Notes: a model not told the origin generated them from the sequence alone. A stretch of 64,000 bases of DNA from Rhizobium sp. EC-SD404 (GCF_902498825.1 NZ_LR701459.1:3478564-3542563), one strand, 5' to 3'; positions 18,038 through 28,279 are shown, counted from the stretch's first letter. Translations and numbers: made by a program.

Positions 18038-19295
18038 ACTGGGCAGAAGCCACTGCCTGCGGCAGGCGCTCGAGCGCTTCGTCGGTCGTGATCTGGCCGT
18101 TCAGGTGCTGCGTGATCACGTCGTACATGGCTTCCTTGACGGCAGCCGGCTGTGCGTGGCCATGGGCCATCGAGCCTGCGAGATTACCGCTTTCAGCAGC
18201 TTCGGCGAGATCCGCCATGCCCTTCTTGCCGCAATCGTCGAACTCGGTGTCTTCAACGTCGGTGCGGGCGGGAACCGAGCCCTTGACCGTATTGAAGGCG
18301 ACCTGGAAGGCGGGATCCATGACGGCGGATGCCATCAGGGTCTGTGCTTCGCGCTGATCGTCACCGACTTCGAACATGACGAACTGGTCGGAGTTGAACA
18401 GAACGCTGCCCTGGGTGCCCGGGAAGCGCATGCAGACGAAGTCTTCGCCCGGTGTCAGGTCGGCGCGCAGGAACTCGCCCTTCGCCCAGTCGCCCATCTG
18501 CTGTGCGCCGGCTTCACCTTCGATGACCATGGCCGATGCCAGGTTCCAGTCGCGGCCCGAGAAGTTGTCGTCGAAGTAGGTTGCGAGCTGAGTCATGTGG
18601 TCGAAGACTTCGCGCATCGTGTCGCCGGTCAGCGCTTCCTCGTTCAGGTCGATGACGGCTTCGCGATAGAAGTCCATGCCGCCGACGGAAAGAACGACGT
18701 TTTCCCAAAGGGTCGCGTCCTGCCAAGGCTGGCCGCCGTGCGCGAGCGGGGTGATGCCCTGCTCCTGGAAGGCGTCGAGCATTGCAATGAGGCCTGCGAA
18801 GTCGGTCGGCTCTTCGCCGCCGGCTGCATCGAAGGCTTCCTTGTTCACCCAGAGCCAGTTGGTCGAGTGCACGTTGACCGGAGCAGCGATCCAGTTACCG
18901 TCGTACTTGGAGAATTCCTGAAGAGCGGCAGGTACGACGTCATCCCAGCCTTCTTCGGCTGCAAGATCGTTCAGGTTGGCAACGACACCGAGTTCAGCCC
19001 AATCCTTGATGTCGAAACCGAGCATCTGGACGGCCGTCGGGGCATCGCCGGACGTGACGCGGGCGCGCAGCGCGGTCATGGCCTGAGTACCGCCACCGCC
19101 GGCAACCGGCATGTCGGTCCAGCTGACGCCTTCGCCTTCCAGGTTTTCTTTCAGAACGTTGACAGCTGCGGCCTCGCCACCGGCAGTCCACCAATGCAGA
19201 ACTTCAACGCTCTTGTCCTGGGCGCTGGCACTGCCGGCGGAAAGCGCCAGAAGTGCGGTACCAGCAGCCAGCTTTGCAATCGTGCGAATAGTCAT
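18036..19295 (-). CDS. Glucose/mannose-type ABC transporter substrate-binding protein
   Basis: 419 residues with a signal peptide to about residue 25 (GSASAQDKS). The sequence follows closely the pseudomonad GtsA glucose-binding pattern: [64 protein letters not shown]. This makes glucose and/or mannose the best guess for the ligand. It is the first gene of the operon with two permeases, ATPase, ROK kinase and AGE epimerase, and is transcribed divergently from a LacI-type regulator. Confidence 0.9.
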   Translation of the reverse strand: MTIRTIAKLAAGTALLALSAGSASAQDKSVEVLHWWTAGGEAAAVNVLKENLEGEGVSWTDMPVAGGGGTQAMTALRARVTSGDAPTAVQMLGFDIKDWAELGVVANLNDLAAEEGWDDVVPAALQEFSKYDGNWIAAPVNVHSTNWLWVNKEAFDAAGGEEPTDFAGLIAMLDAFQEQGITPLAHGGQPWQDATLWENVVLSVGGMDFYREAVIDLNEEALTGDTMREVFDHMTQLATYFDDNFSGRDWNLASAMVIEGEAGAQQMGDWAKGEFLRADLTPGEDFVCMRFPGTQGSVLFNSDQFVMFEVGDDQREAQTLMASAVMDPAFQVAFNTVKGSVPARTDVEDTEFDDCGKKGMADLAEAAESGNLAGSMAHGHAQPAAVKEAMYDVITQHLNGQITTDEALERLPQAVASAQ

Positions 19296-19336
19296 GGAAA
19301 CCTCCCATCGTGTCCGGTTCCTTCCGGACGTGGGGA

Positions 19337-19352
19337 TTTATAACGATACAAG
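19337..19352. promoter_or_regulatory. Candidate LacI-type operator 1
   Basis: TTTATAACGATACAAG shares TTTATAACGxT with the more symmetric site at 19473-19488 and covers the -10 of the transporter promoter. Binding of the divergent LacI-family protein here would block transcription. The site is inferred only from repetition and position. Confidence 0.45.
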
Positions 19353-19367
19353 CTTGGAGATTGTCAA
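19338..19367 (-). promoter_or_regulatory. Sigma70-type promoter of the sugar operon
   Basis: On the minus strand TTGACA (19367-19362), an 18-base spacer and TTATAA (19343-19338) form a good housekeeping promoter about 43 bases upstream of the binding-protein start at 19295. The -10 element lies inside a TTTATAACG-type operator. Confidence 0.6.
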
Positions 19368-19472
19368 GCGGGGAAGATCAAATCGATTTAAAATTGTGCA
19401 ATGCACCCGATCTGATCGTTTTTTGGACGGTTGATCTGTGCGATTACCGCTTCCGATCCCTCATCATTCATG

Positions 19473-19488
19473 TTTATAACGTTGTAAA
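19473..19488. promoter_or_regulatory. Candidate LacI-type operator 2
   Basis: TTTATAACGTTGTAAA is an almost perfect palindrome with a central CG, the form expected for a LacI/GalR family operator, and lies 35 bases upstream of the regulator gene. It may mediate autoregulation or cooperate with the site at 19337 by looping. Confidence 0.55.
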
Positions 19489-19523
19489 TGCGTGGGGAGA
19501 CGCAAGAATGGGGAGGGTCGCAG

Positions 19524-20576
19524 ATGAGAGGACGGGATGACCTCCCGCGCAGGGACGTGGACGATGCCGGCGGCAAGCCGACATTGCGGACCATCGCCGA
19601 GATCACCGGGCTTGCTGTGACGACCGTGTCTCGGGCGCTGAGCGGAGCGCCGCAGATCGCGCTCGAAACGCGTCAGCGCGTGCGTCAGGTGGCCGACCAT
19701 ATCGGCTACATGCCCGATCGCGCGGCCCAGCGTCTGCGCACCGGACGCACCAATGTCATCAGCCTCATCCTCGACCCCCACGAGGAAATCATCAATTTCG
19801 GCACGTCGCTCATTCGCGGTATCAGCACGGCTCTGCGGCAGACGTCCTTTCACCTGGTGATCACACCCTCCTTCGAAGATGCACCCAACCTCGACCCCGT
19901 GCGCTACATTATGCGCAACCGGATGGCAGACGGCGTCATCTTCTCCCGCACGCAGCCTTTCGACGAGCGTGTGCGGCTGTTGCTGGAGAACGACTTCCCC
20001 TTCGTCTCCCATGGGCGCACGGAACTGTCCGTGCCGCACCCTTACGTCGACTACGACAATGAGGAGTTCGCCTTCCAGGCGACTATGAAGCTGATCGCAG
20101 CCGGGCGGACCAAGCCGGCGATCATCCTGCCGCCGGAGCGCTTCACCTTTCATCATCACCTGCGCTACGGCTTCATGAAGGCGGTGCGCATGCAGGGCGT
20201 GGACTACGAAGTCCTGTCCGGCGTCAGCCTCGACAGCTCCGCCGAGGCGATCCATGCGCGCATTCTCGCCCGTCTCGACGAGGCGTCACCGCCCGACGGT
20301 TACGTATGCGGCGGCGAGGTTTCGGCGCTAGCGGTGATGGCCGCCTATACGGATCGCGCGATGGTGCCCGGCCATGACGTCGGGATCGTGGCAAAGAAGA
20401 CTTCGACGCTCTTCACGCCGGTTCGGCCGCGGATCGATACGATCGAGGAAGATCTGGCCGCCGCCGGCGAGGCCATGGGTCGGCTGCTGCTCAGACGCAT
20501 CGGGGGCGCAGCACCTGAGGATCTTCAGGAACTGCATCGCCCGCAGATCGAAAAAGCCGACGCCACGGCTGCCTGA
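19524..20576 (+). CDS. LacI-family transcriptional regulator
   Basis: 350 residues from ATG 19524, chosen for the GGGGAGGG ribosome-binding site 4-10 bases upstream. The helix-turn-helix lies at about residues 19-45 (TLRTIAEITGLAVTTVSRAL) with the hinge following, then a periplasmic-binding-protein-like sugar domain from about 75. The regulator resembles the AglR/LacI group of rhizobial sugar operons. Divergent orientation to the transporter operon and the shared palindromes suggest it represses that operon until the sugar or its phosphate is present. Confidence 0.9.
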   Translation: MRGRDDLPRRDVDDAGGKPTLRTIAEITGLAVTTVSRALSGAPQIALETRQRVRQVADHIGYMPDRAAQRLRTGRTNVISLILDPHEEIINFGTSLIRGISTALRQTSFHLVITPSFEDAPNLDPVRYIMRNRMADGVIFSRTQPFDERVRLLLENDFPFVSHGRTELSVPHPYVDYDNEEFAFQATMKLIAAGRTKPAIILPPERFTFHHHLRYGFMKAVRMQGVDYEVLSGVSLDSSAEAIHARILARLDEASPPDGYVCGGEVSALAVMAAYTDRAMVPGHDVGIVAKKTSTLFTPVRPRIDTIEEDLAAAGEAMGRLLLRRIGGAAPEDLQELHRPQIEKADATAA

Positions 20577-20627
20577 CCCTGCAGAAAGCAGTCGCCGCCC
20601 TACCGGTCGGTCGACCTGCATTTCCGG

Positions 20628-23600
20628 TCAGTAATCCCGCTCGAAGAAAATGCCGAGGCTCGTATCGCCATCGGCACCCGCGGCGCCGCGTGCCTTCAGG
20701 TTCTCGGTGATGTCGAGATCGATGGTGACTTCGCTGGAATCGCCCGAACCTGCCTGGATGCCCAGATAGACGTTGTCGCGGAGATAACGACCGGCCCTGA
20801 GAGCGGCATTGCCTTCATCATCGGTGACGACGTCGAGGTCGTCGAGCCCGGTCGATTGGCGCAACTGACCCAACAGCGACGTGTTCTGCCCACCCGAAAG
20901 TTCGGCAACGGCGGCGGCGAGCTGTGCGATCTGGAATGCTGACAGTTCCGAAATGCCTCGATCGAAGATCAGGCGTGAGATTACCTCATCTTCCGGCAGC
21001 TCCGGCTGCGATGAGAAGTCGATCTGGATATCGGATGCCCGGCCCGAAACGGTGATGATGACCGTCGTATCGCCGGACTGCGACGAGGCCGTCAGGTTCA
21101 CGAACGGGTCGAGATCGCCGATGAGCGTGACATTGCCTTCATCGAACACGATGCGCCGCCCGAGGATCGACAGGCGACCGCGGATCAGTTCGAACGCGCC
21201 GACCGGTTCCACATTGGTTGCCGGGCCGGTGATGCGCAGGCTGCCGCCGAGTTCCGCGTCGAGACCACGTCCGCGCACGAAAATCTGGTTATTGGCGTTC
21301 ACCTGGATGTCAAACTGCACAACGCTCGGCCGTGATGTCGGCACGGGCATTTCGCCGTCCTGGCGCAGCCGGGCGCGATCGAGCGTTGCCGCAACGGCCG
21401 GCGGTGGATCTATGTGTCGAACATCCGTCAGGCCATTGGCACCGCCGCCGCCTTCCGGAATGCCAATCTCGGCATTGTCGATGTTGACGGTGCCGGACAC
21501 CAGCGGATCGCGGATGAGACCGCCGGTGACGGCAAGATTGCCCGAGGCAGTCACGATCAGGAAATCGCCGTCGGCATAGCGCGTCTGGTCGAGCACGATG
21601 TTGATGTTGGCCGGGAAACCAGCCCCGGCATCGAGCGAAATGGTACCGCCGACGGTAATGGTGCCGCCGGTGGAAAGGCCTGCCTGGAACGTGTTGATTG
21701 TGACCTGCTGCCCCTGGATCGACGCCATGACGTTGATGCCGCGCAACTGCACGTTCGTATCGGGATCGAGCACGGCGGCGTTCGAGGTGGACACCATGCC
21801 GTCGAAGCGCGGATCGGCAATTGAGCCGCTTGCCCGCACCGACAATTCGACTGTCCCGTCAACACGCGTGCCGCGCTCGGCCAGCGCCACATTGGCGATG
21901 GAGAGCGGAGCACTGCCCTGCACGTTTACATTGAGGCCGCTGCCGCTCAGCGGAACCGTGCCCGACGCGGAGATGTCGATGCCCTGACCATTGGTGACGG
22001 TTGCCGACGAGAGTGCAACAGCCTGGCCGGCGAAGCGGCCGTTTGCGGCGATGCCGAGCGGCGTGATGCCGTTGCTGGCCAGAACGCTCGCCGAAACGCC
22101 CGAGCCGGTGACATCGAATGCGACGACCGGAGCTGCGATCGTTCCGGTGACCTGCGCATCGGCGGAAACGCGGCCCTGGAGCCCCTGATTGCCGGCCAGC
22201 ACGTCGATGGTTGCCAGCGGCAGTTCGTTGACGGTCACGTCGAGCGCAAGCTGGCCTTCGCCGATCGGCGCGGAGCCGGATACGTCGACGTTGATGCCAC
22301 CCGCTGCCGCAAGCTGCGAATCGATATTCACCCGATTGCCCGACGACCGGCCCGAAGCGTCGACCGAAATGGTGCCGAGCCCGAGTTCGCGCACCGGCGC
22401 GGCGGTGATGCCCCGGCCCTCGACGTCGAACGTGATGTCCGGTGCGTCCCGCGTGCCGCGGATCTGCGCCGTGCCGTTCACCGTGCCGGCCGCCTGGAGG
22501 TCGGGCATGACGGTGTTGGCGATCGCGAGCGGAAGGGCCCGGATTGCGACATCGAGGTTGATTTCTTCTGCGACCGTGCCGCTTGCACGGATCTCGCCAC
22601 CGGCGACATCGAGCACGATGTCGCCCAGTGTATAGCGTTCGCCTTCGACCAGGATTTCAGCGGGTTGCAGAAGCCGTGCGGCCGTCTGGCCTTGCGTCAA
22701 AGCCAGTTCGGCCAAGGCCACGCGGAAGCCCGTTTCGATGTCTTCGAGCGCACCGGAAAGCGCAATCGTCGTGCCGCCCGCCAAATTGGCGTTCGCCGTG
22801 AAGTCCGTCAGCGCGCCCTGGCGGTTGGCGGTCGCGTTGAGCCGCTCGACGACGGTGCCACCCGCTTCGAGGCCTGCGGCTTCCACCGCGCCGTCGATCT
22901 TCGGAACTTCGAAAAGGTCTTCGATGGTCGCATCGATCCGCGCGGAGGACAGCGTGACGGCCTCCGCGGCGATGTTGGAAAGATCGGCGGAAACGACCGC
23001 GTCCTGACGCCCATCGACGATGATGAATTCGATATCTGCGTTGGCCGTGCCGGTCGCGTCCTGAAGCGCGAGCGCCGCCAGGGTCTCGATGTCAGGCGCA
23101 TCGAGCGTGATCGTGCCGCTCAGGAGGCCATCGGCATTCTGCGCCACCGAGCCGGCAATCGTTGCCCCGCCTGCACGGAAATCGAGATTGTCGAGGGCAC
23201 GGCGCTCCGGAGAAGCAAACAGATCGGCGTTGAGACCGATGCGCTGCCCATCGAGGAAGGCATCCACCAGCAACTCGCCTTCGACGCCGTTGCCATAGGG
23301 CGAACCCGTCGTCGCATCGACGCCGATCACGTTGCCCTGGAAGCCGAAAGTCGCCTCGCGCAGCGGTCGGTCAACGAGTGTGCCGCTCGGAATGCCGCCC
23401 TGAAGATCGAGCGCGACGGGACCGCCGTCGCCGGTCGCGGTGCCCGTCAAGGTCAGCCGGCCAGATGCGTCTTCGCTCACGAGGGCGAGATCGGCAAGCA
23501 TAATGTCGAGCGCGATATCGGCGCGTTCGGTCGAATAAACCCCATCGGCAACCAGGCTGAACTGATCATTCTCGATGCGGAAATCACCGGCCTCGAAACC

Positions 23601-25262
23601 TGCTTCGCCACGGGCAAGCCTGCCCGACAGCTGCACGGTGCTCTCGATCAAAGCGTCGAGCGCCGGCGTGCCGACCTGCAGGCCGGTGCCGCTGCCGTCG
23701 AGCGTCAGATCGAATGCTCCCGAAATCGGCGCCAGCGTTCCATCGGCGGACAGATCGATGCTGCCGGCAAGCGGCCGCCCGGCGAGATCTGCGAAGGGCG
23801 CGATGCTCTCGGCCACGATGCCGATGGTGCCCGTATAGACGAATTCTTCGATGGCGCCGGCAAGTCGGAGCGCCAGCGCCTCGCCGCTCAGTTCGGCGCG
23901 CGTCAGATCGACGGCGCTGCCCGAGGACCATGCGCCATCGATTGCCAGATCGAGCCTCTGCCCAATGGCGTTGGCCACGGCCTCGTCTTCGGTCTCGATC
24001 CCCGTCATCGCGCCTTCGACGTTGAAGGTCACACGCCGATTTTCCGGATCGTCCAGGGCGGCAGCGATACCGCCGAAGGTGAGGTCAACGCCGTCTGCCG
24101 CAAGCGTTGCGGTTTCCAGCCCGTCGACCGTCAAGGCACCCGACCAGTTCTCCGAAGCGTCGGCTCCATAATCGACCGTCAGCCGCGCTTGCCGCACGCT
24201 CGAATCGCCGCCGGCCACAGGCAGGATGACGGCGTCGCCCGCTGGATCGGCCAGAGTGGCTTCAAGCCGCAGGCGCCGGAGGAAATTGTCCGCGCTGGTC
24301 TCTGCCGCGGCATTCACGGAAAGAGAGGCGGTGTCGATGGTCAGTGCCTCGACAGCCAGTCCGCCTTCGTCGCGCACGAGAGCGTCCACGCTCAGGCTGG
24401 CACTCTCACCAAAAAAGTCGCGGAATGCCGGCGCCACGAGACGGGCAATCGCGCCTTCGACATCGGCGTCGACCGCCAAGCCCGCTGCGGTTCGCTCCAG
24501 ACGCGATGTACCGGACACGACTCGCGTCCCGTCGGCATCCAGCGTCAACGCAACCGTCAGATCGCCGAGGGGTCCAGAGCCCGCGAGGCTGAGGTCAACC
24601 GCGGGGCGATCTTCGATCGAGAGCAGATTGGCCAGAATGCCGTCTTGCGGCTCCGAGACGGCAAGATCGAGATTGAGCTCTTCGGTGGCATTGGCATAGG
24701 CGAGCGCAAGTGTGAGCGAACCGCCCGGGCCATCGAGCCTCTCGATGGCGAGGTTCGTTTCCAAAGCGCCGTCCGCGAGCGTGATGCCGCCATTGACTGA
24801 CAGCACCGACTCCAGACCGAAGACAGTCTGACCAAAGAACACTTCCGGCACGGTAAGCTGTTCCAATCGAACCGCGACGGGCAATTCGGGAAGCGCAAAA
24901 CCACCGGCTTCCGGTGCGGGAGCACCCTCAGCCGGTACAGGCTGACGGCTGACCTCGATGCGGTCGGCCGTCAGGCTTTCAATGTCGAGCCGCCCGCGCA
25001 GAAGGGCCGAGCGGGTCCAGTCGATGCGCGCATTGACGATCCGCAGCCATACGCCTTCGCGGTCGGCGACGGTAATCTCGCCAATCACGGCCTCGGATGA
25101 CAGGGCGCCCTGGATGCCGCGCAGACGGATCTGCCGGTTTTCAGCCGACAGCTGATTTTCGACGAAGCGCGTGAAGGCCGAGCGCGTCTCCGCTTCCTCT
25201 TCCTGCGCAAAGGCAGGACCGGCGAACAGAATGGCAAGGATGAGGAGGAGAAAACGGGTCAA
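20628..25262 (-). CDS. tamB: Translocation and assembly module protein TamB
   Basis: 1544 residues with an N-terminal signal/anchor (MTRFLLLILAILFAGPAFAQ) and a very long, beta-rich, repetitive middle typical of AsmA-like bridge proteins that span the periplasm as a hydrophobic groove. The last 350 residues are the conserved DUF490/TamB domain, ending GDTSLGIFFERDY. TamB works with outer-membrane TamA in protein insertion and probably phospholipid transport. It overlaps tamA by 4 bases, so the two are co-translated. Confidence 0.93.
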   Translation of the reverse strand: MTRFLLLILAILFAGPAFAQEEEAETRSAFTRFVENQLSAENRQIRLRGIQGALSSEAVIGEITVADREGVWLRIVNARIDWTRSALLRGRLDIESLTADRIEVSRQPVPAEGAPAPEAGGFALPELPVAVRLEQLTVPEVFFGQTVFGLESVLSVNGGITLADGALETNLAIERLDGPGGSLTLALAYANATEELNLDLAVSEPQDGILANLLSIEDRPAVDLSLAGSGPLGDLTVALTLDADGTRVVSGTSRLERTAAGLAVDADVEGAIARLVAPAFRDFFGESASLSVDALVRDEGGLAVEALTIDTASLSVNAAAETSADNFLRRLRLEATLADPAGDAVILPVAGGDSSVRQARLTVDYGADASENWSGALTVDGLETATLAADGVDLTFGGIAAALDDPENRRVTFNVEGAMTGIETEDEAVANAIGQRLDLAIDGAWSSGSAVDLTRAELSGEALALRLAGAIEEFVYTGTIGIVAESIAPFADLAGRPLAGSIDLSADGTLAPISGAFDLTLDGSGTGLQVGTPALDALIESTVQLSGRLARGEAGFEAGDFRIENDQFSLVADGVYSTERADIALDIMLADLALVSEDASGRLTLTGTATGDGGPVALDLQGGIPSGTLVDRPLREATFGFQGNVIGVDATTGSPYGNGVEGELLVDAFLDGQRIGLNADLFASPERRALDNLDFRAGGATIAGSVAQNADGLLSGTITLDAPDIETLAALALQDATGTANADIEFIIVDGRQDAVVSADLSNIAAEAVTLSSARIDATIEDLFEVPKIDGAVEAAGLEAGGTVVERLNATANRQGALTDFTANANLAGGTTIALSGALEDIETGFRVALAELALTQGQTAARLLQPAEILVEGERYTLGDIVLDVAGGEIRASGTVAEEINLDVAIRALPLAIANTVMPDLQAAGTVNGTAQIRGTRDAPDITFDVEGRGITAAPVRELGLGTISVDASGRSSGNRVNIDSQLAAAGGINVDVSGSAPIGEGQLALDVTVNELPLATIDVLAGNQGLQGRVSADAQVTGTIAAPVVAFDVTGSGVSASVLASNGITPLGIAANGRFAGQAVALSSATVTNGQGIDISASGTVPLSGSGLNVNVQGSAPLSIANVALAERGTRVDGTVELSVRASGSIADPRFDGMVSTSNAAVLDPDTNVQLRGINVMASIQGQQVTINTFQAGLSTGGTITVGGTISLDAGAGFPANINIVLDQTRYADGDFLIVTASGNLAVTGGLIRDPLVSGTVNIDNAEIGIPEGGGGANGLTDVRHIDPPPAVAATLDRARLRQDGEMPVPTSRPSVVQFDIQVNANNQIFVRGRGLDAELGGSLRITGPATNVEPVGAFELIRGRLSILGRRIVFDEGNVTLIGDLDPFVNLTASSQSGDTTVIITVSGRASDIQIDFSSQPELPEDEVISRLIFDRGISELSAFQIAQLAAAVAELSGGQNTSLLGQLRQSTGLDDLDVVTDDEGNAALRAGRYLRDNVYLGIQAGSGDSSEVTIDLDITENLKARGAAGADGDTSLGIFFERDY

Positions 25263-27172
25263 AATGCCTGTCCTATCCCGACATAGAGGGCAAAGTCCGG
25301 ATCATCCGGCCCCGGATCGAGCGGCATAGCGGCATCGAGACGGATGGGCCCGAGGCCCGTCTGATAGCGAAGGCCGATGCCGACGCCGATCTTCAGGTCT
25401 TCGGAGAAATCCGGGAAAGATTCCGCGCCGACATAGCCAACATCGGCAAAGCCGACGAGGCCAATCGATTCCGTTACCTTGGTGCGAATTTCGCCCGAAG
25501 CCTCGATCAGCGAACGGCCGCCGGTGACTTCACCACCCGGTCCGACGACACCGATGCCGCGATAAGCATAGCCGCGCGTGGAGCCGCCGCCGCCCGAGAG
25601 AAACAGTTTGTCCGGCGGAAGCTCAAACAGGTCGGCGCCGACGATGGATCCGATCTTGAGCTTACCTGCCAGCACGAAACGATCTTCGGCATCGAGGCCG
25701 TAATAGGCCCGACCCTCGACCGTCGCCCGTCCGGCAATGTTGCCGAACTCGAATTCGTAGAACGGCTCGGCGGTCACTTCGAGGAAGTAGCCTTCAGTCG
25801 CGTCAGCGGAATTGTCGCGGGTGTCGTAGGTCAGCTTAGCCGGCAAACCAAACGTGGTGAAACTGCGCTCGCCGAGATCGTCTTCGAAATCGGCGTATTT
25901 CGCTTCAGCGAAGATCTCGCCACTCAGGTAGTCAGAGAAGATGTGTGTGAAGCCCATCCTGGCCGCGACGGAGGTCTCGGTGTAGACATCGAGCACTTCG
26001 CGCTTGCCGAGGAGGCTGGCGACGAAATTGGTATCGGGCGTGAAAACGCCCGGCCGCGTGAAGGTCGCGCCGAGCGAATAGTCGAATTCCTCAACATCGA
26101 TCGTGTCACCGATGCCGCCGACGCGCGCGTCGAGCCTGAGGCGCTCGGCCTTGCCAAAGAGGTTGCGGTGCAGCCAGAACGTCTCGACGCCCAAGCCGTC
26201 CACCGTCGAAAAGGTGCCGCCGACCCCGAGACGACGGAGCGGGCGCTCCTGCACGTTCACCGTCATCGGCAAAAGGCCGTTGCGGGCGATCTCGTCGGCT
26301 TCGCGAACGGTCAGCGCCTGGAACACATCGAGCCGCGCCAGCCGCTGGCGTGCCCGCTCGATGTCATCGGGATCATATTCCTGCCCCTCGGGCAGATCGG
26401 TCATGTAGCGGATATAGTCCGAATCCATGCGCTGGGCGCCTTCGACCCGCGTCTGGCCGTAGGCGGCGCGCTGGCCGGGATCGACGGTGATCGCCACATC
26501 CACGGTCTGCGAGTTATGGTTGGCCGTCACGGTCCGATCGGCGATCTCGGCCTTGGCGAAGCCCTGCTGCCGCCAAGCCTCCGTGGCCAATCGCTCGCCG
26601 CGAATGACAACGCCGGAGCGGGCGATTTCGCCGGGCGCAAGGCCCTCGTCGGACGGCAGAGCCACTTCATCGCCGCGCTCGGTCGGAGGGGGCGCCTGAT
26701 TGCCGACCGCCGTTTGGCCGAATGCAAATTGAGGGCCGACATCGACCGTGATGGTCACGACGGCCGGATCGGACAACTGGGTGTCGACGGGAAGATCGGC
26801 AGCCTCGCGGCCATCAACCAAGATGCTCACCGAACCACCGTAATGGCCTTCGGTGTAAAGTGCTGCCACCATACGGGCATAATCGGACTTGGCGCGGCCG
26901 ATCAGACCTGCGGAGCCTGAGGCAGGCTCGTCGCGATCACCCCAGAGCCTGGAGGCGCCGCGCACTGCGTCAAGCACGCGGCCTTCAGCTGATCCGGCTT
27001 CGAACGTCGCGTCATAGTTCTGAGGATCCCCGATCACGTCGGCTTCGGCCGGCTCGCTGCTTCCGAAAATCCGAATGCCGAACAATTCGAAGGCAGCCGC
27101 CTGCCCCGTCGTTCCGGCCATCAGCACCGCCAACGCGATGGCTGATGCGCTCTCTCCCAGTCTTCGACGCAA
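25259..27172 (-). CDS. tamA: Outer-membrane assembly protein TamA (BamA superfamily)
   Basis: 637 residues with a signal peptide to about residue 27 (TGQAAAFE), POTRA domains up to about residue 315 (for example QTRVEGAQRMDSDYIRY) and a 16-strand Omp85 barrel to the C-terminus, which ends in Phe (YVGIGQAF) as outer-membrane barrels do. The GSTRGYAYRGIG block corresponds to the conserved barrel-loop RGY motif of the family. It is the first gene of the tamA-tamB pair. TamA is preferred over BamA because of the size and the TamB partner. Confidence 0.93.
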   Translation of the reverse strand: MRRRLGESASAIALAVLMAGTTGQAAAFELFGIRIFGSSEPAEADVIGDPQNYDATFEAGSAEGRVLDAVRGASRLWGDRDEPASGSAGLIGRAKSDYARMVAALYTEGHYGGSVSILVDGREAADLPVDTQLSDPAVVTITVDVGPQFAFGQTAVGNQAPPPTERGDEVALPSDEGLAPGEIARSGVVIRGERLATEAWRQQGFAKAEIADRTVTANHNSQTVDVAITVDPGQRAAYGQTRVEGAQRMDSDYIRYMTDLPEGQEYDPDDIERARQRLARLDVFQALTVREADEIARNGLLPMTVNVQERPLRRLGVGGTFSTVDGLGVETFWLHRNLFGKAERLRLDARVGGIGDTIDVEEFDYSLGATFTRPGVFTPDTNFVASLLGKREVLDVYTETSVAARMGFTHIFSDYLSGEIFAEAKYADFEDDLGERSFTTFGLPAKLTYDTRDNSADATEGYFLEVTAEPFYEFEFGNIAGRATVEGRAYYGLDAEDRFVLAGKLKIGSIVGADLFELPPDKLFLSGGGGSTRGYAYRGIGVVGPGGEVTGGRSLIEASGEIRTKVTESIGLVGFADVGYVGAESFPDFSEDLKIGVGIGLRYQTGLGPIRLDAAMPLDPGPDDPDFALYVGIGQAF

Positions 27173-27349
27173 CGCGAACCCACTTCCTCGACAGCCGTTC
27201 GTCCTGACGCAACGCTGCGTCTTAGTACGGTGACCTTACGTAAACGCGCCGGCAATCGGCAAGGCAAGCAACCCTGATTTCACGTAACTGGCAGCAACGA
27301 GGCGTGTTGGTGCAGCAAGATTGCACCACTTGACGTTGGTCGAAAGAGG

Positions 27350-28279
27350 TTACCGCTCTGTTAAACTCGTCGACAACGATGCGTGAGAACGGGAATGACG
27401 CGCCCAAAACGGGCTATGCCATGGTTCGAGCAAAGAATGCTTTTGCTGAATTGCTTCCGGGCGGGCGATTTTGGTTTTCGCCTCATAAGTCCAGACGTTG
27501 AACATCTCCAGCCGGTGGGGACCAAACGTATGGAACAGCGGGATATCGGCCGCATCCCGTCCCTTCGCCACGGCGATTCGCCCAATACGGCGCTGGTTGT
27601 GACGCGCGTCGAACGTGTACCAGCGATCTCCCAAATAGACCTCGAACCAGGCGTTGAAATCCATCGGCGCCGGATCGATCGGAACGCCGATGTCGCCCAT
27701 AAAGCCGTTGACGTAGCGCGCGGGGATATTCAGGCACCGGCATAAAACGACAGCCAGATGGGCGAAGTCACGGCACACGCCGACGCGTTCATCGTTGGCC
27801 TGGCAGGCCGTGCGGGTTGCGCGAGCGTAGCCATAAGAGAACGTCAGGCGCTCATGCACATAGTCGCAGACCGCCTGGACCCGCGCCCAACCGGGTTCGA
27901 TCGAGCCGAAACGGCGCCATGCAAAGTCTGATAGATGCTCTGTTTCACAGTACCGGCTGGGCAGCAGGAAGGCCAATGCCTCGGCGGGCAGACGGTCGAC
28001 CGGCACCTGCTGAGCAGATGGCTCGTAGGCGTCCGGCTCGCCGCTGTCTTCCACAACGGCGTCATAGCGTATCTCGATGCCGCCCTCAGGAACGAGACAG
28101 CGGCGGCAATCATTGCCGTAAATGTCGCGATAGGATGAAAAACGCACGTCCTTCGACGCGGTCAGCCCCGTCTCGCCAACAATATCGCGACGACGCTCGG
28201 GATGGATCGCGAGATGCATCGTCATCGGCGTCGGCTGGCTGCAGGAAATTCCGATCTCAAAACCAACACGTACCAGCAT
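27350..28279 (-). CDS. Transglutaminase-like (cysteine protease-fold) family protein
   Basis: 309 residues from ATG 28279, supported by the upstream GGGAGG. It has the N-terminal beta-rich domain and the transglutaminase-like core of the bacterial YebA/Tgl-like family: RVGVCRDFAHLAVVLCRCLN with candidate catalytic Cys169, and DRWYTFDARHN with Asp224. The position that normally holds the catalytic His (DFHAWFE-like) is Asn209 here (PMDFNAWFEVYL), so hydrolytic or transferase activity is doubtful. The cytosolic location is inferred from the lack of a signal peptide. It stands alone between tamA and a stress-protein gene. Confidence 0.85.
   Translation of the reverse strand: MLVRVGFEIGISCSQPTPMTMHLAIHPERRRDIVGETGLTASKDVRFSSYRDIYGNDCRRCLVPEGGIEIRYDAVVEDSGEPDAYEPSAQQVPVDRLPAEALAFLLPSRYCETEHLSDFAWRRFGSIEPGWARVQAVCDYVHERLTFSYGYARATRTACQANDERVGVCRDFAHLAVVLCRCLNIPARYVNGFMGDIGVPIDPAPMDFNAWFEVYLGDRWYTFDARHNQRRIGRIAVAKGRDAADIPLFHTFGPHRLEMFNVWTYEAKTKIARPEAIQQKHSLLEPWHSPFWARHSRSHASLSTSLTER

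Noticed and set aside
17211..19343. Long plus-strand open frame of 710 codons
   Set aside because: Antisense to the permease and binding-protein genes, which have clear families; the frame is open only because of high GC.
22665..24800. Long plus-strand open frame of 711 codons
   Set aside because: Lies within tamB on the opposite strand; Arg/Gly/Ala-rich with no family features.
27309..27329. TGGTGCA...TGCACCA inverted repeat downstream of the transglutaminase-like gene
   Set aside because: No T-tract in the direction of transcription, and a 7-bp stem alone is weak.
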